From: Pseudoxanthomonas winnipegensis
Lineage (GTDB): Bacteria > Pseudomonadota > Gammaproteobacteria > Xanthomonadales > Xanthomonadaceae
Direction of reading: 5' to 3'
Length of the DNA stretch: 64,000 nucleotides
Assembly: GCF_004283755.1 (NCBI RefSeq)
Contig: NZ_SHMH01000002.1
Span: 496,001-560,000, forward strand
Each line of letters starts with the position of its first letter. The first letter of the stretch is position 1. The notes beneath the pieces are model-generated. The model had not been told where the DNA came from, ran no database searches, and was given only the letters and a program-made list of their open reading frames with translations. Positions 1 through 9,085 of the stretch are shown one piece after another. The position numbers and the translations under genes are program-made.

Positions 1-1
1 G

Positions 2-340
2 CTGGCGCTGGCCGACCGGCCCAGCGCGATCTTCGCCGCCGACGACGACATGGCCACCGGCGCCATCTGGGCCGCCGCCGAGGCCGGGGTGTCGGTGCCG
101 CGCGAGCTGTCGATCTGCGGCTTCGACGACACCAACATCGCCACCCAGATCTGGCCGCCGCTGACCACCATCCACCAGCCGGTGCGCGAGATGGGCCAGT
201 GCGCCACCGACCAGCTGCTGCTGCACATCCAGGGCCGGGAAGGCGCCAGCATGGTCGAGGTGGGCTACCAGATGCGCCTGCGCGCCTCGACCGCGCCGCC
301 GCCGGACGCGCCCGGCTCCGACCCACGCTCCCGCCAGTGA
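2..340 (+). CDS. LacI-family transcriptional regulator, C-terminal fragment (cut by window start)
   Basis: About 112 codons are visible, with no start inside the window. The residues IFAADDDMATGAI, a hydrophobic segment, ISICGFDDT-like text and PPLTTIHQP are the hallmark of the end of the periplasmic-binding-protein-like effector domain in LacI/GalR repressors, where the FDD and LTT segments line the sugar pocket hinge. The DNA-binding part lies upstream, so target and ligand cannot be inferred. It ends with a Pro/Arg-rich tail eight bases before the next gene on the same strand, suggesting cotranscription with the sulfotransferase. Confidence 0.85.
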   Translation: MALADRPSAIFAADDDMATGAIWAAAEAGVSVPRELSICGFDDTNIATQIWPPLTTIHQPVREMGQCATDQLLLHIQGREGASMVEVGYQMRLRASTAPPPDAPGSDPRSRQ

Positions 341-348
341 CCGCCGCC

Positions 349-1185
349 ATGTCCGATCAGCCCGCATCGCCCCGCGCCTTCCACTTCATCTCCGGCCTGC
401 CGCGCTCGGGCAGCACGCTGCTGGCCGCCATCCTCAACCAGAACCCACGCTTCAGCGCCGGCATGACCAGCCCGCTGGCCGACATCATGGGCCTGGTGAT
501 GGCCGAGGCCAGCAGCCGCAACGACTTCGCCTTCGACGTCAGCGATGCGCAGCGCGCCGCGCTGCTGCGCGGGCTGGTCGAGAACTTCTACAGCGTCAAT
601 GCGACGCCGCAGGTGGTGTTCGACACCAGCCGGCTGTGGTGCAGCCGCATGGGGCTGCTGGCCACGCTGTTCCCCGGCGCGCGGGTCATCGCCTGCGTGC
701 GGCCGCTGGCCTGGGTGCTGGACAGCATGGAGCGCCTGGTGCGCGCCCAGCCGCTGAGCGTCAGCAAGGTCTTCCGCTACGACACCAACACCACGGTGTA
801 CTCGCGCGCGGAGGCGCTGACCGACCCGCGCGGCATGGTCGGCTTCGCCTTCCAGGCCACCAAGGAAGCCTTCTACGGGCCGCATGCCGCCCAGCGCCTG
901 ATGCTGCTCAACTACGACACGCTGGCGCGCGATCCGGGCACGGCGATGCGCGCGGTGTATGCGTTCCTGGGCGAGCCGTGGTTCGAGCACGACTTCGACC
1001 ACGTGCACTACAGCGCCGACGAATTCGACGCCCGCGTCGGCATGCCCGGCCTGCATGCGGTCAAGCCGAAGATCCAGGCGATCGAGCGCACGCCGGTGCT
1101 GCCGCGCGAGATCTTCGCCCGCTTCGCCAACGAGTCGTTCTGGCTCGACCCCCGCAACAATCTCAACCAGGTCCAGGTGGTCTGA
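349..1185 (+). CDS. Sulfotransferase family protein
   Basis: A 278-residue protein. Near the N-terminus it has HFISGLPRSGSTLLAAIL, the 5'-phosphosulfate-binding loop of PAPS-dependent sulfotransferases (GxPRSGST). Further in are FPGARVIACVRPLAWVLDS, matching the 3'-phosphate-binding region (R followed by a P-loop-like helix), and YDTLARDPGTAMRAVYAFLGEPW, a standard family C-terminal block. No signal peptide or membrane segment is visible, so it should be cytosolic, transferring sulfate from PAPS to an unknown acceptor. ATG 349 was chosen because the homology begins directly after it; a longer reading frame upstream overlaps the LacI gene. Acceptor identity is not predictable. Confidence 0.85.
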   Translation: MSDQPASPRAFHFISGLPRSGSTLLAAILNQNPRFSAGMTSPLADIMGLVMAEASSRNDFAFDVSDAQRAALLRGLVENFYSVNATPQVVFDTSRLWCSRMGLLATLFPGARVIACVRPLAWVLDSMERLVRAQPLSVSKVFRYDTNTTVYSRAEALTDPRGMVGFAFQATKEAFYGPHAAQRLMLLNYDTLARDPGTAMRAVYAFLGEPWFEHDFDHVHYSADEFDARVGMPGLHAVKPKIQAIERTPVLPREIFARFANESFWLDPRNNLNQVQVV

Positions 1186-1191
1186 AGGCCG

Positions 1192-1211
1192 CGCGCCGCC
1201 GCGGCGGCGCG
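1192..1211. terminator. Perfect 20-base GC palindrome between convergent genes
   Basis: Bases 1192-1211 read identically on both strands (only G and C). The palindrome lies between the convergent ends of the sulfotransferase gene and pyrF. It could act as a bidirectional transcription stop, but there is no T tract, so this is an inference from position only. Confidence 0.3.
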
Positions 1212-1272
1212 ATTCCAGGCGGCGTGATTGCGGTGCAGGGCGCCGCTGCGGCGCGCCCGCACCGGGCGACGC

Positions 1273-1992
1273 TTACGCGGCCTGCTGCGCGGCGAGGATC
1301 TGCTGCTGGATCGCCTCGGCCGCCGCGCGCGGATCGCTGGCCTGGCGGATCGGCCGGCCCACCACGATGGCATCGGCGCCGGCGGCGAAGGCCTGCGCCA
1401 CGTCCAGCACGCGCTTCTGGTCGCCCACCGCGCTGCCGGTCGGGCGGATGCCGGGGCAGACGATGTCGAAGCCGGCGCCGGCCGCCGCGCGCACCGGCGC
1501 GGCCTCCAGGCCCGAACAGATCACCCCGTCGATGCCGGCGGCCTGCGCGGCCAGCGCGCGCTGCACCACCACCGCCTGCGGATCGGCGTCGATGCCCATC
1601 GCGGCCAGGTCGCCGCGGTCCATCGAGGTCAGCACCGTCACCGCCAGCAGGCGCAGCTCGCCGCGGCGCGCCTGCGCGGCGGCCTGCATCATCGGCGCGT
1701 GCCAGCCGTGGATCGTGGCGAAGGTCACCGGCCAGCGCGACAGCCCGGCGATCACCCCGGCCACCGTGGCCGGGATGTCGAAGAACTTCAGGTCGACGAA
1801 GATCTTCTTGTCGCGCTTGGCCAGCGCGTCGAGCACGCTGAAGTAGTCGCCCGAGGCCAGCAGTTCCATGCCGATCTTGTAGAAGCTCACCGCATCGCCC
1901 AGGCGATCGACCCACTCTAGCGCCTGGGCGCCGGTGGGCTCGTCCAGGGCGACGATCAGGCGCTCGCGCGGCGCCAGCTGCAGCGCGCTCAT
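1273..1992 (-). CDS. pyrF: Orotidine 5'-phosphate decarboxylase
   Basis: A 239-residue OMP decarboxylase that converts orotidine monophosphate to UMP, the last step of de novo pyrimidine synthesis, in the cytosol. It shows LIVALDEP at the N-terminus, the DLKFFDIP active-site block (the DxKxxD catalytic motif with its Lys and two Asp), VTVLTS in the middle, and [17 protein letters not shown] plus VVGRPI at the phosphate-binding end. The length is normal for the bacterial type. The start codon overlaps the stop of the upstream acid phosphatase gene by four bases, so translation is likely coupled. Confidence 0.97.
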   Translation of the reverse strand: MSALQLAPRERLIVALDEPTGAQALEWVDRLGDAVSFYKIGMELLASGDYFSVLDALAKRDKKIFVDLKFFDIPATVAGVIAGLSRWPVTFATIHGWHAPMMQAAAQARRGELRLLAVTVLTSMDRGDLAAMGIDADPQAVVVQRALAAQAAGIDGVICSGLEAAPVRAAAGAGFDIVCPGIRPTGSAVGDQKRVLDVAQAFAAGADAIVVGRPIRQASDPRAAAEAIQQQILAAQQAA

Positions 1993-2915
1993 GGCGCCAC
2001 GTCCAGCTGCGCGCGCTTGGCGGCGCGGCGCGCCTCGCGCGGCTGCTGCCAGTCGTTGTTGAACAGCGCCGGCTCCCACGAGCCGTAGGTCGGGCCGGCC
2101 AGCATCCACCAGCGCTCGCCGAACCAGTCGCGGTACTGCGTCAGCAGCTTCTCGCGGTCGGCCTGTGTGTTGGCGACCACCTGCACGAAGTCGCCCAGCT
2201 GGTCGCCGAACTGCATCAGCACGCGGTACTTCTGCCCGGCCAGCTTGCGCCGGCAGTTCTTCTCGGTGCCGTTCTGCTCGCAGCCCGGCACGTTGGTGCC
2301 CAGGCCCAGGAACACGCTGTCGTCGGCCACCGGCAGGCCGACCGCCTTGAGGTTGGCGATGGTGGCGTCCTTGAGGTGCACGGCGCGGTTGGAGACGTAC
2401 AGCAGGGTCACGCCCTTGGCGTTGGCGGCCTTGGCGAAGTCGACCACGCCCGGCACGGCCTTGGCCTTCTTCTCGGCCACCCAGCGGTCCCAGCTGACCT
2501 CGTCGTACTCGGCGTTGTCGCGGATCAGGCGCGCCTGGTAGGGCGAGTTGTCCAGCACGGTCTCGTCCACGTCCAGGATCACCGCCGGCTTCAGGCCGGT
2601 GGCGGCGTTGCCGCGCTCCTCCGGCACCAGCGCGTCCCAGTGCTTCTCCTTCAGCGCCGCGTCCAGGTGGTCCGCGGCGGCGCGATAGGTCTGGATCGAC
2701 AAGGCCTGGTATTCGACCGAACGCTGCACCCACAGCACCGCGTTGAGGTTGTCGTCGGCCGGCGCGGTGGGCGTGGTCGGCACGGGCTGGGTCGCCGCGG
2801 CGGTGGCCGGGGCCGGCGTGGAGGCGGCCGGCGTGGCGGCCGGGTCGGTGCGCTTGCAGGCGGCCAGGGCCAGCACGGTGCAGAGGCTCAGGAGCAGCGG
2901 TCGGGTTGCGGTCAC
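1989..2915 (-). CDS. Acid phosphatase lipoprotein, 5'-nucleotidase e(P4)/HAD class B-C type
   Basis: About 308 residues from a GTG start at 2915. An N-terminal hydrophobic stretch ends in LAAC, a lipobox, so the protein is probably anchored in the outer membrane facing the periplasm. A Thr/Pro/Ala-rich linker follows. The catalytic core has [11 protein letters not shown] (the HAD DxDxT nucleophile motif), LLYVSNRA (motif 2), and a Lys/QFGDQLGDF segment (motif 3 acidic pair). Family members dephosphorylate nucleotides such as NMN or AMP. A GTG 60 bases upstream would add residues before the signal sequence; the inner start is preferred because it places the signal peptide at the very N-terminus. 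It is followed by pyrF with a four-base overlap. Confidence 0.85.
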   Translation of the reverse strand: MTATRPLLLSLCTVLALAACKRTDPAATPAASTPAPATAAATQPVPTTPTAPADDNLNAVLWVQRSVEYQALSIQTYRAAADHLDAALKEKHWDALVPEERGNAATGLKPAVILDVDETVLDNSPYQARLIRDNAEYDEVSWDRWVAEKKAKAVPGVVDFAKAANAKGVTLLYVSNRAVHLKDATIANLKAVGLPVADDSVFLGLGTNVPGCEQNGTEKNCRRKLAGQKYRVLMQFGDQLGDFVQVVANTQADREKLLTQYRDWFGERWWMLAGPTYGSWEPALFNNDWQQPREARRAAKRAQLDVAP

Positions 2916-3038
2916 GTGAGAGGGATCGACGCGAAGGAGACCGGCAAGTTTACCGGCTGGCGGTGACAGCCTCACTTCGGCGCCGGCCGCGCGCGGCGGC
3001 TATCCTTGCCGGTCCCTTGAACCGTTCCCAGGTGCCTT

Positions 3039-3710
3039 GTGACCGACGCCGCCGACCTGCCCGTGCTCGACACCGCTCAGGCCCGCCTGCTGGGCTGCCT
3101 GATCGAGAAGGAAGCCACCACGCCGGATGTCTACCCGCTGACGGTCAATGCCGCGGTCTCGGCCGCCAACCAGAAGACCGCGCGCGATCCGGTCATGAAC
3201 CTGCAGGCCGGCGCCGTGCAGCACGCGCTGCGCGCGCTGGAGGCGCTCGGCCTGGCGCGCCAGCAGTTCTCCTCGCGCGCCGAACGCTACGAACACCTCA
3301 CCGGCAAGGCCTTCAGCCTGCCCAACCAGCAGGTCGCGCTGCTCGGCCTGCTGCTGCTGCGCGGCCCGCAGACCGCGGGCGAGCTGCTGGCCCGCGCCGA
3401 GCGCCTGGCCTCGTTCGCCGATGCCGAGGACGTGCGCCATCACCTCGAGCGCCTGGCCCATCGCGCGCCGGCGCTGGTGGTGCAGATCCCGCGCGGCCCC
3501 GGCCAGCGCGAAGACCGCTGGATGCACCTGCTGGCAGGCCCGGTGGACGTGGCGGCGATCAGCGCGCGCGTCGCCAGCGGCGCGGCCGGCGAGGGCGCGC
3601 CCAGCGCGCTGGAGCACCGCATCGCCGAGCTGGAGGCGCGCGTGGCCGACCTCGAGGCGCGCCTGGCGCAGCTGCAGCCGGCCGGGCCTGCGGTGCCTCA
3701 GCTGTCCTGA
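3039..3710 (+). CDS. yceH: YceH family protein (DUF480)
   Basis: A 223-residue protein starting at GTG 3039. The N-terminal half has [19 protein letters not shown] and [13 protein letters not shown], the signature of the DUF480/YceH family, which folds as tandem winged helices. A heptad-like C-terminal stretch rich in Glu, Leu and Arg (residues about 185-215) looks like a coiled coil. Its biological role is not established; it is conserved across gammaproteobacteria. It is divergent from the acid phosphatase-pyrF pair, with about 120 bases between them. Confidence 0.9.
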   Translation: MTDAADLPVLDTAQARLLGCLIEKEATTPDVYPLTVNAAVSAANQKTARDPVMNLQAGAVQHALRALEALGLARQQFSSRAERYEHLTGKAFSLPNQQVALLGLLLLRGPQTAGELLARAERLASFADAEDVRHHLERLAHRAPALVVQIPRGPGQREDRWMHLLAGPVDVAAISARVASGAAGEGAPSALEHRIAELEARVADLEARLAQLQPAGPAVPQLS

Positions 3711-3773
3711 GCGCGCCGCCTTCGGCGTGACATTCCAGGACGCGCCCCGCGCGCTGCCCTCGGAATCGATCCA

Positions 3774-5759
3774 ATGCGCACCCCTCTGACCGCCGGCGTC
3801 GTGCTGCTGCTGGCGCTGGCCGGCTGCGACCGCCCTCGGCCGGCCGCCGCGGCGGGCGACGCCGCGGCCGAGGAGGCGCTGCCGGACACGCCGGCCCCGC
3901 CGGTGACGGTCCGGGCCTCGTTCCAGTGCCCCAGGCCGGCGATCGAGGGCGAGCCGGCCCTGCCGCTGGACGCGCCGCTGAGCGCGCTGCAGCGGCTGAT
4001 TTGCGCCCAGCCCGACCTGGCCCTGCTGGACCGGCGCGTGCACGAGGCCTATCTGGCCACCCGCCTGCGCAGCGGCGTGGACCGCGGCAACCTGGCCAAG
4101 CGGCAGACGCAGTGGCAGGCCGACCGCGACACCTGCCTGAGGGCGGCCGACCCGAGCGCGTGCGTGGACGAGGCCCTGCGCACGCGGCTGGTCGAACTGG
4201 CGCTGCAGGACCCGCAGACCGTGGCCGGCACGCGCGTGGCGTTCGTCTGCGAAGGCTCCGGCACGCCGTTGACCGCGGCGTTCTACAGCCGCTTCGACCC
4301 ACCCTTCGCCGTGCTGGGCTTCGGCAAGCAGCAGGCAGTGGTGTTCCTGCGACCGACCAACGCCGGCCTCAAGTACGAGCGCAGCGGCGCCAACCTGTTC
4401 GTCCACCAGGGCCGGGTCGAGGCCGAGCTGTACGGCCGCACGCTGAACTGCGTGTTGCCGTCTTCGCCGTGGTTGCGGGCCCCGGCGCCGGCGGTGGCTG
4501 CGGCGGCTGGGGCTGGGGCCGAGCGAACCGAAGCGGCGCCGGTGGCGGGAACCTTACGCGCCGAAGCGGCGCCTGCGGGCGGAGCAGCTGCCGTCCAGGC
4601 GACGCCCGCGCCTGGAGCAGCGCCCATCCCAGCGGCGCCGGTGGCTGGCGCGGCATCGGCCAAAGTGACGCCTGGGGCTGGAACCGCATCGGCCAAGGCC
4701 GCGCCTGCGGCTGGGATGGTGTCGGCCGAAGCCGTTTCTGTCGCGCCTACCCCGCCCGCTGCGTCCGCCAGGCCCGCCATCCCAGCGAGGCCTCCCGCAC
4801 CGGCGCTCACCGCGCCGACTGTCCCTATGGTGACGCCCGCCGCTGTGGCGACTCCGGCTTCTGCGGTCGCGGCCGCGCAGGGACCGCGCGCGACATCGCC
4901 GCAGCCCGCAGCGCAGCGCCCGTCGACGCCCGCTTCGACCTCGACTTCGACACCCAGATCTGCGGCTACCAAGCCACCCACCACCGCGATTGCCACCGCT
5001 GCGCCATCCAGGCCTGCGCCAGCGGCCGTGTCAGCCGCTGCCGGTGCGGCGAGTGCCCCCGCGCCGGTCCGCGCACCGCCGACAAGAGCGATCTCCGGCC
5101 AACCCCAGGCGCCGTTGCTCGCACTGGCCTCCAGGCCGGCACCGGCCGCCTCGTTCTCCGCACCCGCGTGGTCGCTACCAGTTTCAGCCGCTTCGCCTGT
5201 CGCAGGCACGGCGCCGACGGCCATTGCACAAGCCACGCCACGCCGCGCCGCTGTGCAAGCTCCAGTCCTGGTATCGGCACACCCAACGACACCCGCCCCA
5301 AGCAGAGTCCCGACGGTGCTGGCACAAGCCCCGGTGGCGCGTATCTCCGCATCACCATCATCACCATCACCATCACCATCAACAGCATCACCATCAGCAC
5401 CCGCGCCATCCGCAGCGAAGGCGCCGGTGGCCGCAACGCCCGCAGTCAACACCAGTGCATTGCCGAAGCCTGCGTCCCCGCTGCCTGTCGCCGCACCCGT
5501 TGCCTCGGCCGCCTCGCCGATGGAAGCGCGTGCGAGTGGCGCAACTGCCGCGGCGATGACAACCCCCAAACCGTCCAGGGCGGCCGTTAATGCGGCCGCC
5601 GCCGCGGCTACGGCCGCGTTGATCCAGCAGGTGCTGGCCGAAGTGCAGGCTGGCTCGGCCGAAGCCGCGCGCGCCAGGTCTGCACCTGCTGCTGTACCGA
5701 GCGCGGCCGCGGTGTCGTCTACCGCGCCGACGCCGACGCCCGTGCAGGCCGAGCCTTGA
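3774..5759 (+). CDS. Lipoprotein with LprI-like and MliC-like lysozyme-inhibitor domains and a very long Ala/Pro tail
   Basis: A 661-residue predicted lipoprotein: hydrophobic N-terminus ending in LAGC. Residues about 65-140 have the DUF1311/LprI pattern (Cys, LD, Tyr, Q-W-RD-C). Residues about 145-225 have the MliC pattern (VAFVCEGSG, a core with YERSG, final Cys). Both domains are associated with inhibition of c-type lysozyme at the cell envelope. The remaining 420 or so residues are almost only Ala, Pro, Ser, Thr and Val with repeated AGxASAK-type units, probably disordered and perhaps spanning the cell wall. This tail is far longer than in ordinary MliC proteins. Extreme base composition leaves other frames open here too, so an unseen frameshift in the tail is possible. 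Confidence 0.7.
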   Translation: MRTPLTAGVVLLLALAGCDRPRPAAAAGDAAAEEALPDTPAPPVTVRASFQCPRPAIEGEPALPLDAPLSALQRLICAQPDLALLDRRVHEAYLATRLRSGVDRGNLAKRQTQWQADRDTCLRAADPSACVDEALRTRLVELALQDPQTVAGTRVAFVCEGSGTPLTAAFYSRFDPPFAVLGFGKQQAVVFLRPTNAGLKYERSGANLFVHQGRVEAELYGRTLNCVLPSSPWLRAPAPAVAAAAGAGAERTEAAPVAGTLRAEAAPAGGAAAVQATPAPGAAPIPAAPVAGAASAKVTPGAGTASAKAAPAAGMVSAEAVSVAPTPPAASARPAIPARPPAPALTAPTVPMVTPAAVATPASAVAAAQGPRATSPQPAAQRPSTPASTSTSTPRSAATKPPTTAIATAAPSRPAPAAVSAAAGAASAPAPVRAPPTRAISGQPQAPLLALASRPAPAASFSAPAWSLPVSAASPVAGTAPTAIAQATPRRAAVQAPVLVSAHPTTPAPSRVPTVLAQAPVARISASPSSPSPSPSTASPSAPAPSAAKAPVAATPAVNTSALPKPASPLPVAAPVASAASPMEARASGATAAAMTTPKPSRAAVNAAAAAATAALIQQVLAEVQAGSAEAARARSAPAAVPSAAAVSSTAPTPTPVQAEP

Positions 5760-5816
5760 AGCCGCCGGCAGCGTCGGTGTCGTCGTTCGAAAGCCTCGGA
5801 AGCGAAAAGCAAAAGC

Positions 5817-5862
5817 ACCCCTCCCCGGCCCTCCCCTTCGCCTTCGGCGAAAGGGAGGGGGC
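5817..5862. repeat. Dispersed GC palindrome, copy 1
   Basis: The hairpin arms are CCCTCCCCTTCGCC and GGCGAAAGGGAGGG around a short loop, preceded by the extra half-unit CCCCTCCCC. It belongs to the repeat family found ten times in this window (also near 6, 31 and 55 kb). It directly follows the lysozyme-inhibitor gene and could stop transcription or protect mRNA ends. Confidence 0.75.
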
Positions 5863-6019
5863 AAAGCGCCGGCAGGCCAAACAGGACTGAGCCCAGGAGC
5901 AGACAGCCCGCAGCTCAACGCTCCGTTACTTGCGCGCAGCGCAGCTCGAAGTCGCGGCTAACGACTGACGCGGAGGGAGCCGGGGCTTTCTCAATTGGCT
6001 AGAAGCCCGCGGCGGAATA

Positions 6020-6063
6020 CCCCCTCCCTTGCGCGCAGCGCAGGGGAGGGCTGGGGAGGGGTT
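6020..6063. repeat. Dispersed GC palindrome, copy 2
   Basis: CCCTCCC-TTGCGC and GCGC-GGGGAGGG arms, followed by the half-unit CTGGGGAGGGGTT. It is the same family as copy 1, but the inner stem is GCGC instead of TTCGCC, so two inner-stem types exist. Confidence 0.75.
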
Positions 6064-6102
6064 AGGGGCTTTCCCGATAGACCAGGAGCCAGCTGCGTTG
6101 TG

Positions 6103-6135
6103 CCCCTCCCTTGCGCGTAGCGCGGGGGAGGGGTC
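6103..6135. repeat. Dispersed GC palindrome, copy 3
   Basis: A short version: CCCCTCCCTTGCGC, loop, GCGCGGGGGAGGGG. No trailing half-unit. Confidence 0.7.
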
Positions 6136-6339
6136 CGTGCTTTCCCATCAAACGTCAGCAACAATCGCGCTTCGTCGTTACCGTCAAAGCGCGAGCCCGG
6201 TGGCTATCACATTGGGACGTTGAAGACACTGAGTTGCTGTCTTCTCAGAAGCGGAACGGCTCGTGACGTCAGCGCCACGTCTTAGCCTTGCTCAACGTCG
6301 CGACGTCTCAACATCACGCCGCTCCCAACCCCACCCCCA

Positions 6340-8319
6340 CTAATCATCAAACAACGCCTGGATCGCAGCCAGTCCCGCCTTGGCGCGCTCCTGCTTGTGC
6401 GCCGCGTCGGCCACCGGATCGGCGCCGTCGCGCTGCAGTTCGGCCGCGGGCAATTCGTCGAGGAAGCGGCTGGGCTGCAGGCGCATCAGCTCGCGGAACT
6501 TGCGCGTGGTGCGGCTGTGGCTCAGGTACAGGCCTTCCTTGGCGCGGGTGATGCCCACGTACATCAGCCGGCGCTCCTCCTCCAGCGAGCCTTCCTCCAG
6601 CGCGGTCTCGTGCGGCAGCACGCCGTCCTCGCAGCCGACGATGAACACATAGCGGAACTCCAGTCCCTTGGCCGCGTGCAGGGTCATCATCCGCACCTGG
6701 TTGCCGCCGTCGTCCTTGTCGTTGCGCGACAGCAGCGCCAGCTGCGCGGCCAGGTCGCCTGCGCTGGCGCCGCGCGGGCCGCCGCCGAACCAGTCCGCCA
6801 GCTCGTCCAGGTTGGCCTTGCGCCGCTGGAACGAGGCCTCGTCCTTGGACTGCACGCGCAGGTCGGCCAGCAGGCCCGAGCGCTCGGCCAGCAGCCGCAC
6901 CAGATCGGCCGCCGAGGTGCGCGGCGCCTGCTCGCGCAGGCTGCGCAACGCGTCGTTGAAGCTGGCCAGGCCGTTGGCCGCGCGCGGCGGCAGCGCCTGC
7001 AGCGCGCCGGTGATCTCGGCCACGCGCGCCATCGGCAGGTGGCGCTGCTGGGCCATCTCGGCCAGGCGCGCCAGCGAGGTCGCGCCGACCTCGCGCTTGG
7101 GGTTCTGCACCGCGCGCAGGAAGGCCGCATCGTCGTCGGGATTGGCCACCAGCCGCAGCCAGCTCAGCGCGTCCTTGACCTCCTGCCGGTCCAGGAACGC
7201 GGTGCCGCCGGTGAGGTGGTAGGGGATGCGCAGCAGCTGCAGCGCCTTCTCGATCACCCGCGACTGGAAGTTGCCGCGGAACAGGATGCAGAACTCGTTC
7301 CACGGCACCTGCTTGGCCGCCTGCAGGAAGGCGATCTCCGCGGCGACCTTCTCCGCCTCGTGGTCGTTGTCGCGGCATTCCCACACGCGGATGCGCTCGC
7401 CATCGGCCTGGTCGGACCACAGCTGCTTGAGGTGCTCGTGCGGGTTGTGCGCGATCAGCGCATTGGCCGCGCGCAGCACGCGGTTGGAGCAGCGGTAGTT
7501 CTGCTCCAGCTTGATGATCTCCATCTGCGGATAGTCGCGACCCATCTGCAGCAGGTTTTCCGGGTTGGCGCCGCGCCAGGCGTAGATGCTCTGGTCGTCG
7601 TCGCCCACGCAGGTGAAGTCGCCGCGCGGTCCGGCGATGGCCTTGAGCAGGCGGTACTGCGCGTCGTTGGTGTCCTGGCACTCGTCCACCAGCAGGTAGC
7701 CGATGCGCTCGCGCCAGCCGGCGGTGATCTCGGCATTGCCTTCCAGGATCTGCACCGGCAGCCGGATCAGGTCGTCGAAATCCACCGCGTTGAAGCTCGC
7801 CAGCCGCGCCTGGTAGCGCGCGTACAGCGCGGCGGCCTCGACCTCGCGCGGGCTCTTGGCCAGCTCGGCGGCGGCCTCGGGCGAGAGGCCCATGTTCTTG
7901 GCGCGCGAGACCAGCGACTTCATCAGCTCGATCGCGTCCGGCTTGGCGCCCGGCATCAGGTCCTTGATCTGCGCGGCCGAATCGTCGGCGTCGAAGATGG
8001 AGAAGTTGCGCTTCAGCCCGGCCGCGGCGTGCTCGATCTGCAGGAACTTCAGCCCCAGCGCATGGAAGGTACAGATGGTCAGGCCTTCGGCCGCGTCGCC
8101 CTTGACCCGCTTGGCCAGGCGCTCGCGCATTTCCTTGGCCGACTTGTTGGTGAAGGTGATCGCCGCGATGCGCTTGGCCGGCATGCGCTTTGATGCGATC
8201 AGGTGCGCGATCTTCTCGATGATCACGCGCGTCTTGCCGCTGCCCGCGCCGGCCAGCACCAGCAGCGGGCCATGGACGTGCAGCACCGCGGCGCGTTGCG
8301 GGGGGTTGAGGAAATCCAT
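6340..8319 (-). CDS. rep: ATP-dependent DNA helicase Rep (UvrD/Rep superfamily 1)
   Basis: A 659-residue 3'-5' helicase that unwinds DNA ahead of stalled or restarting replication forks. It starts with LNPPQRAAV (Q motif), then [10 protein letters not shown] (Walker A, residues about 21-30), [11 protein letters not shown] (Ia), LLVDECQD (Walker B), [14 protein letters not shown] (motif III), LEQNYR (motif IV), [11 protein letters not shown] (motif V) and [11 protein letters not shown] (motif VI). Length and motif order fit Rep rather than UvrD, which is longer. The ATG at 8319 places the Q motif at residue 5. It is divergent from tdk with about 120 bases between. Confidence 0.95.
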   Translation of the reverse strand: MDFLNPPQRAAVLHVHGPLLVLAGAGSGKTRVIIEKIAHLIASKRMPAKRIAAITFTNKSAKEMRERLAKRVKGDAAEGLTICTFHALGLKFLQIEHAAAGLKRNFSIFDADDSAAQIKDLMPGAKPDAIELMKSLVSRAKNMGLSPEAAAELAKSPREVEAAALYARYQARLASFNAVDFDDLIRLPVQILEGNAEITAGWRERIGYLLVDECQDTNDAQYRLLKAIAGPRGDFTCVGDDDQSIYAWRGANPENLLQMGRDYPQMEIIKLEQNYRCSNRVLRAANALIAHNPHEHLKQLWSDQADGERIRVWECRDNDHEAEKVAAEIAFLQAAKQVPWNEFCILFRGNFQSRVIEKALQLLRIPYHLTGGTAFLDRQEVKDALSWLRLVANPDDDAAFLRAVQNPKREVGATSLARLAEMAQQRHLPMARVAEITGALQALPPRAANGLASFNDALRSLREQAPRTSAADLVRLLAERSGLLADLRVQSKDEASFQRRKANLDELADWFGGGPRGASAGDLAAQLALLSRNDKDDGGNQVRMMTLHAAKGLEFRYVFIVGCEDGVLPHETALEEGSLEEERRLMYVGITRAKEGLYLSHSRTTRKFRELMRLQPSRFLDELPAAELQRDGADPVADAAHKQERAKAGLAAIQALFDD

Positions 8320-8442
8320 GGGTCCAAAGCGTTACGAGAAACGAGGAAGGGCAGGAGCGTTCCCGCTGCGGGTATTCTCTCATCCCTTGAGGCGCGACCG
8401 CTGTCGCGCGTTCCTCGGCCCTTCCTCCTCGTTCCTCGCCTC

Positions 8443-9069
8443 ATGGCCAAGCTCTACTTCTATTACTCGGCAATGAACGCCGGCAAGACCACCACGCTGC
8501 TGCAGTCGGCGCACAACTACCGCGAGCGCGGGATGCGGGTGCTGATCCTGACGCCGCGGCTGGACGATCGCGCCGGCACGGGCGTGGTGGCCTCGCGCAT
8601 CGGCCTGCGCGCGGAGGGCAGGGCGTTCACGGCCGAGGACGACCTGCTGGCCGTGGTCGATGCCGACATCGCCGCGCACGGCGCGCTGCACTGCGTGCTG
8701 GTGGACGAGGCGCAGTTCCTCAGCCGCGCGCAGGTGTGGCAGCTGAGCGAGGTGGTCGATCAGCGCCGCATCCCGGTGCTGTGCTACGGCCTGCGCACGG
8801 ATTTCCGCGGTGAGCTGTTCGAAGGCAGCCAGGCGCTGCTGGCCTGGGCCGACGAGCTCAGCGAGATCAAGACCATCTGCCACACCGGCGCCAAGGCCAC
8901 CATGACCGTGCGCGTGGACGATCAGGGGCGCGTGGTCCAGGACGGGCCGCAGGTGGAGATCGGCGGCAACGAGTCCTACGTCTCGGTCAGCCGCGCCGAA
9001 TACAAGCGGATCACCCGCGGCGAGTCGTCCATGCAGCCGCTGCAGGCGCCGCTGCCGCTACCCGAGTAA
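8443..9069 (+). CDS. tdk: Thymidine kinase
   Basis: A 208-residue type II thymidine kinase that phosphorylates thymidine to dTMP in the salvage pathway. It has [15 protein letters not shown] (P-loop), VLVDEAQF (Walker B with the catalytic Glu) and [14 protein letters not shown] (substrate lasso region). The C-terminal zinc-binding area is altered: where E. coli-type enzymes carry CxxC and a later Cys, this one has CHTGAK and VSVSRAEY, so at least two structural zinc ligands are missing. This is probably a lineage trait. ATG 8443 was chosen because the family N-terminus ([12 protein letters not shown]) begins there. Confidence 0.95.
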   Translation: MAKLYFYYSAMNAGKTTTLLQSAHNYRERGMRVLILTPRLDDRAGTGVVASRIGLRAEGRAFTAEDDLLAVVDADIAAHGALHCVLVDEAQFLSRAQVWQLSEVVDQRRIPVLCYGLRTDFRGELFEGSQALLAWADELSEIKTICHTGAKATMTVRVDDQGRVVQDGPQVEIGGNESYVSVSRAEYKRITRGESSMQPLQAPLPLPE

Positions 9070-9085
9070 GCCGCCGGGACAGGCC

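Larger units (their letters stand above)
5760..6339. other. Intergenic spacer with three GC palindromes, no gene seen
   Basis: A 580-base spacer between the convergent ends of the lysozyme-inhibitor gene and rep. It contains three copies of the dispersed CCCTCCC/GGGAGGG hairpin family listed separately, and otherwise no reading frame with recognisable protein, no tRNA and no clear promoter. Confidence 0.7.

Noticed and set aside
5342-5400. A polyhistidine-coding run (CATCACCAT...) inside the lipoprotein gene
   Set aside because: It is read as His only in another frame. In the gene's own frame it encodes Ser-Pro repeats of the Ala/Pro-rich tail.
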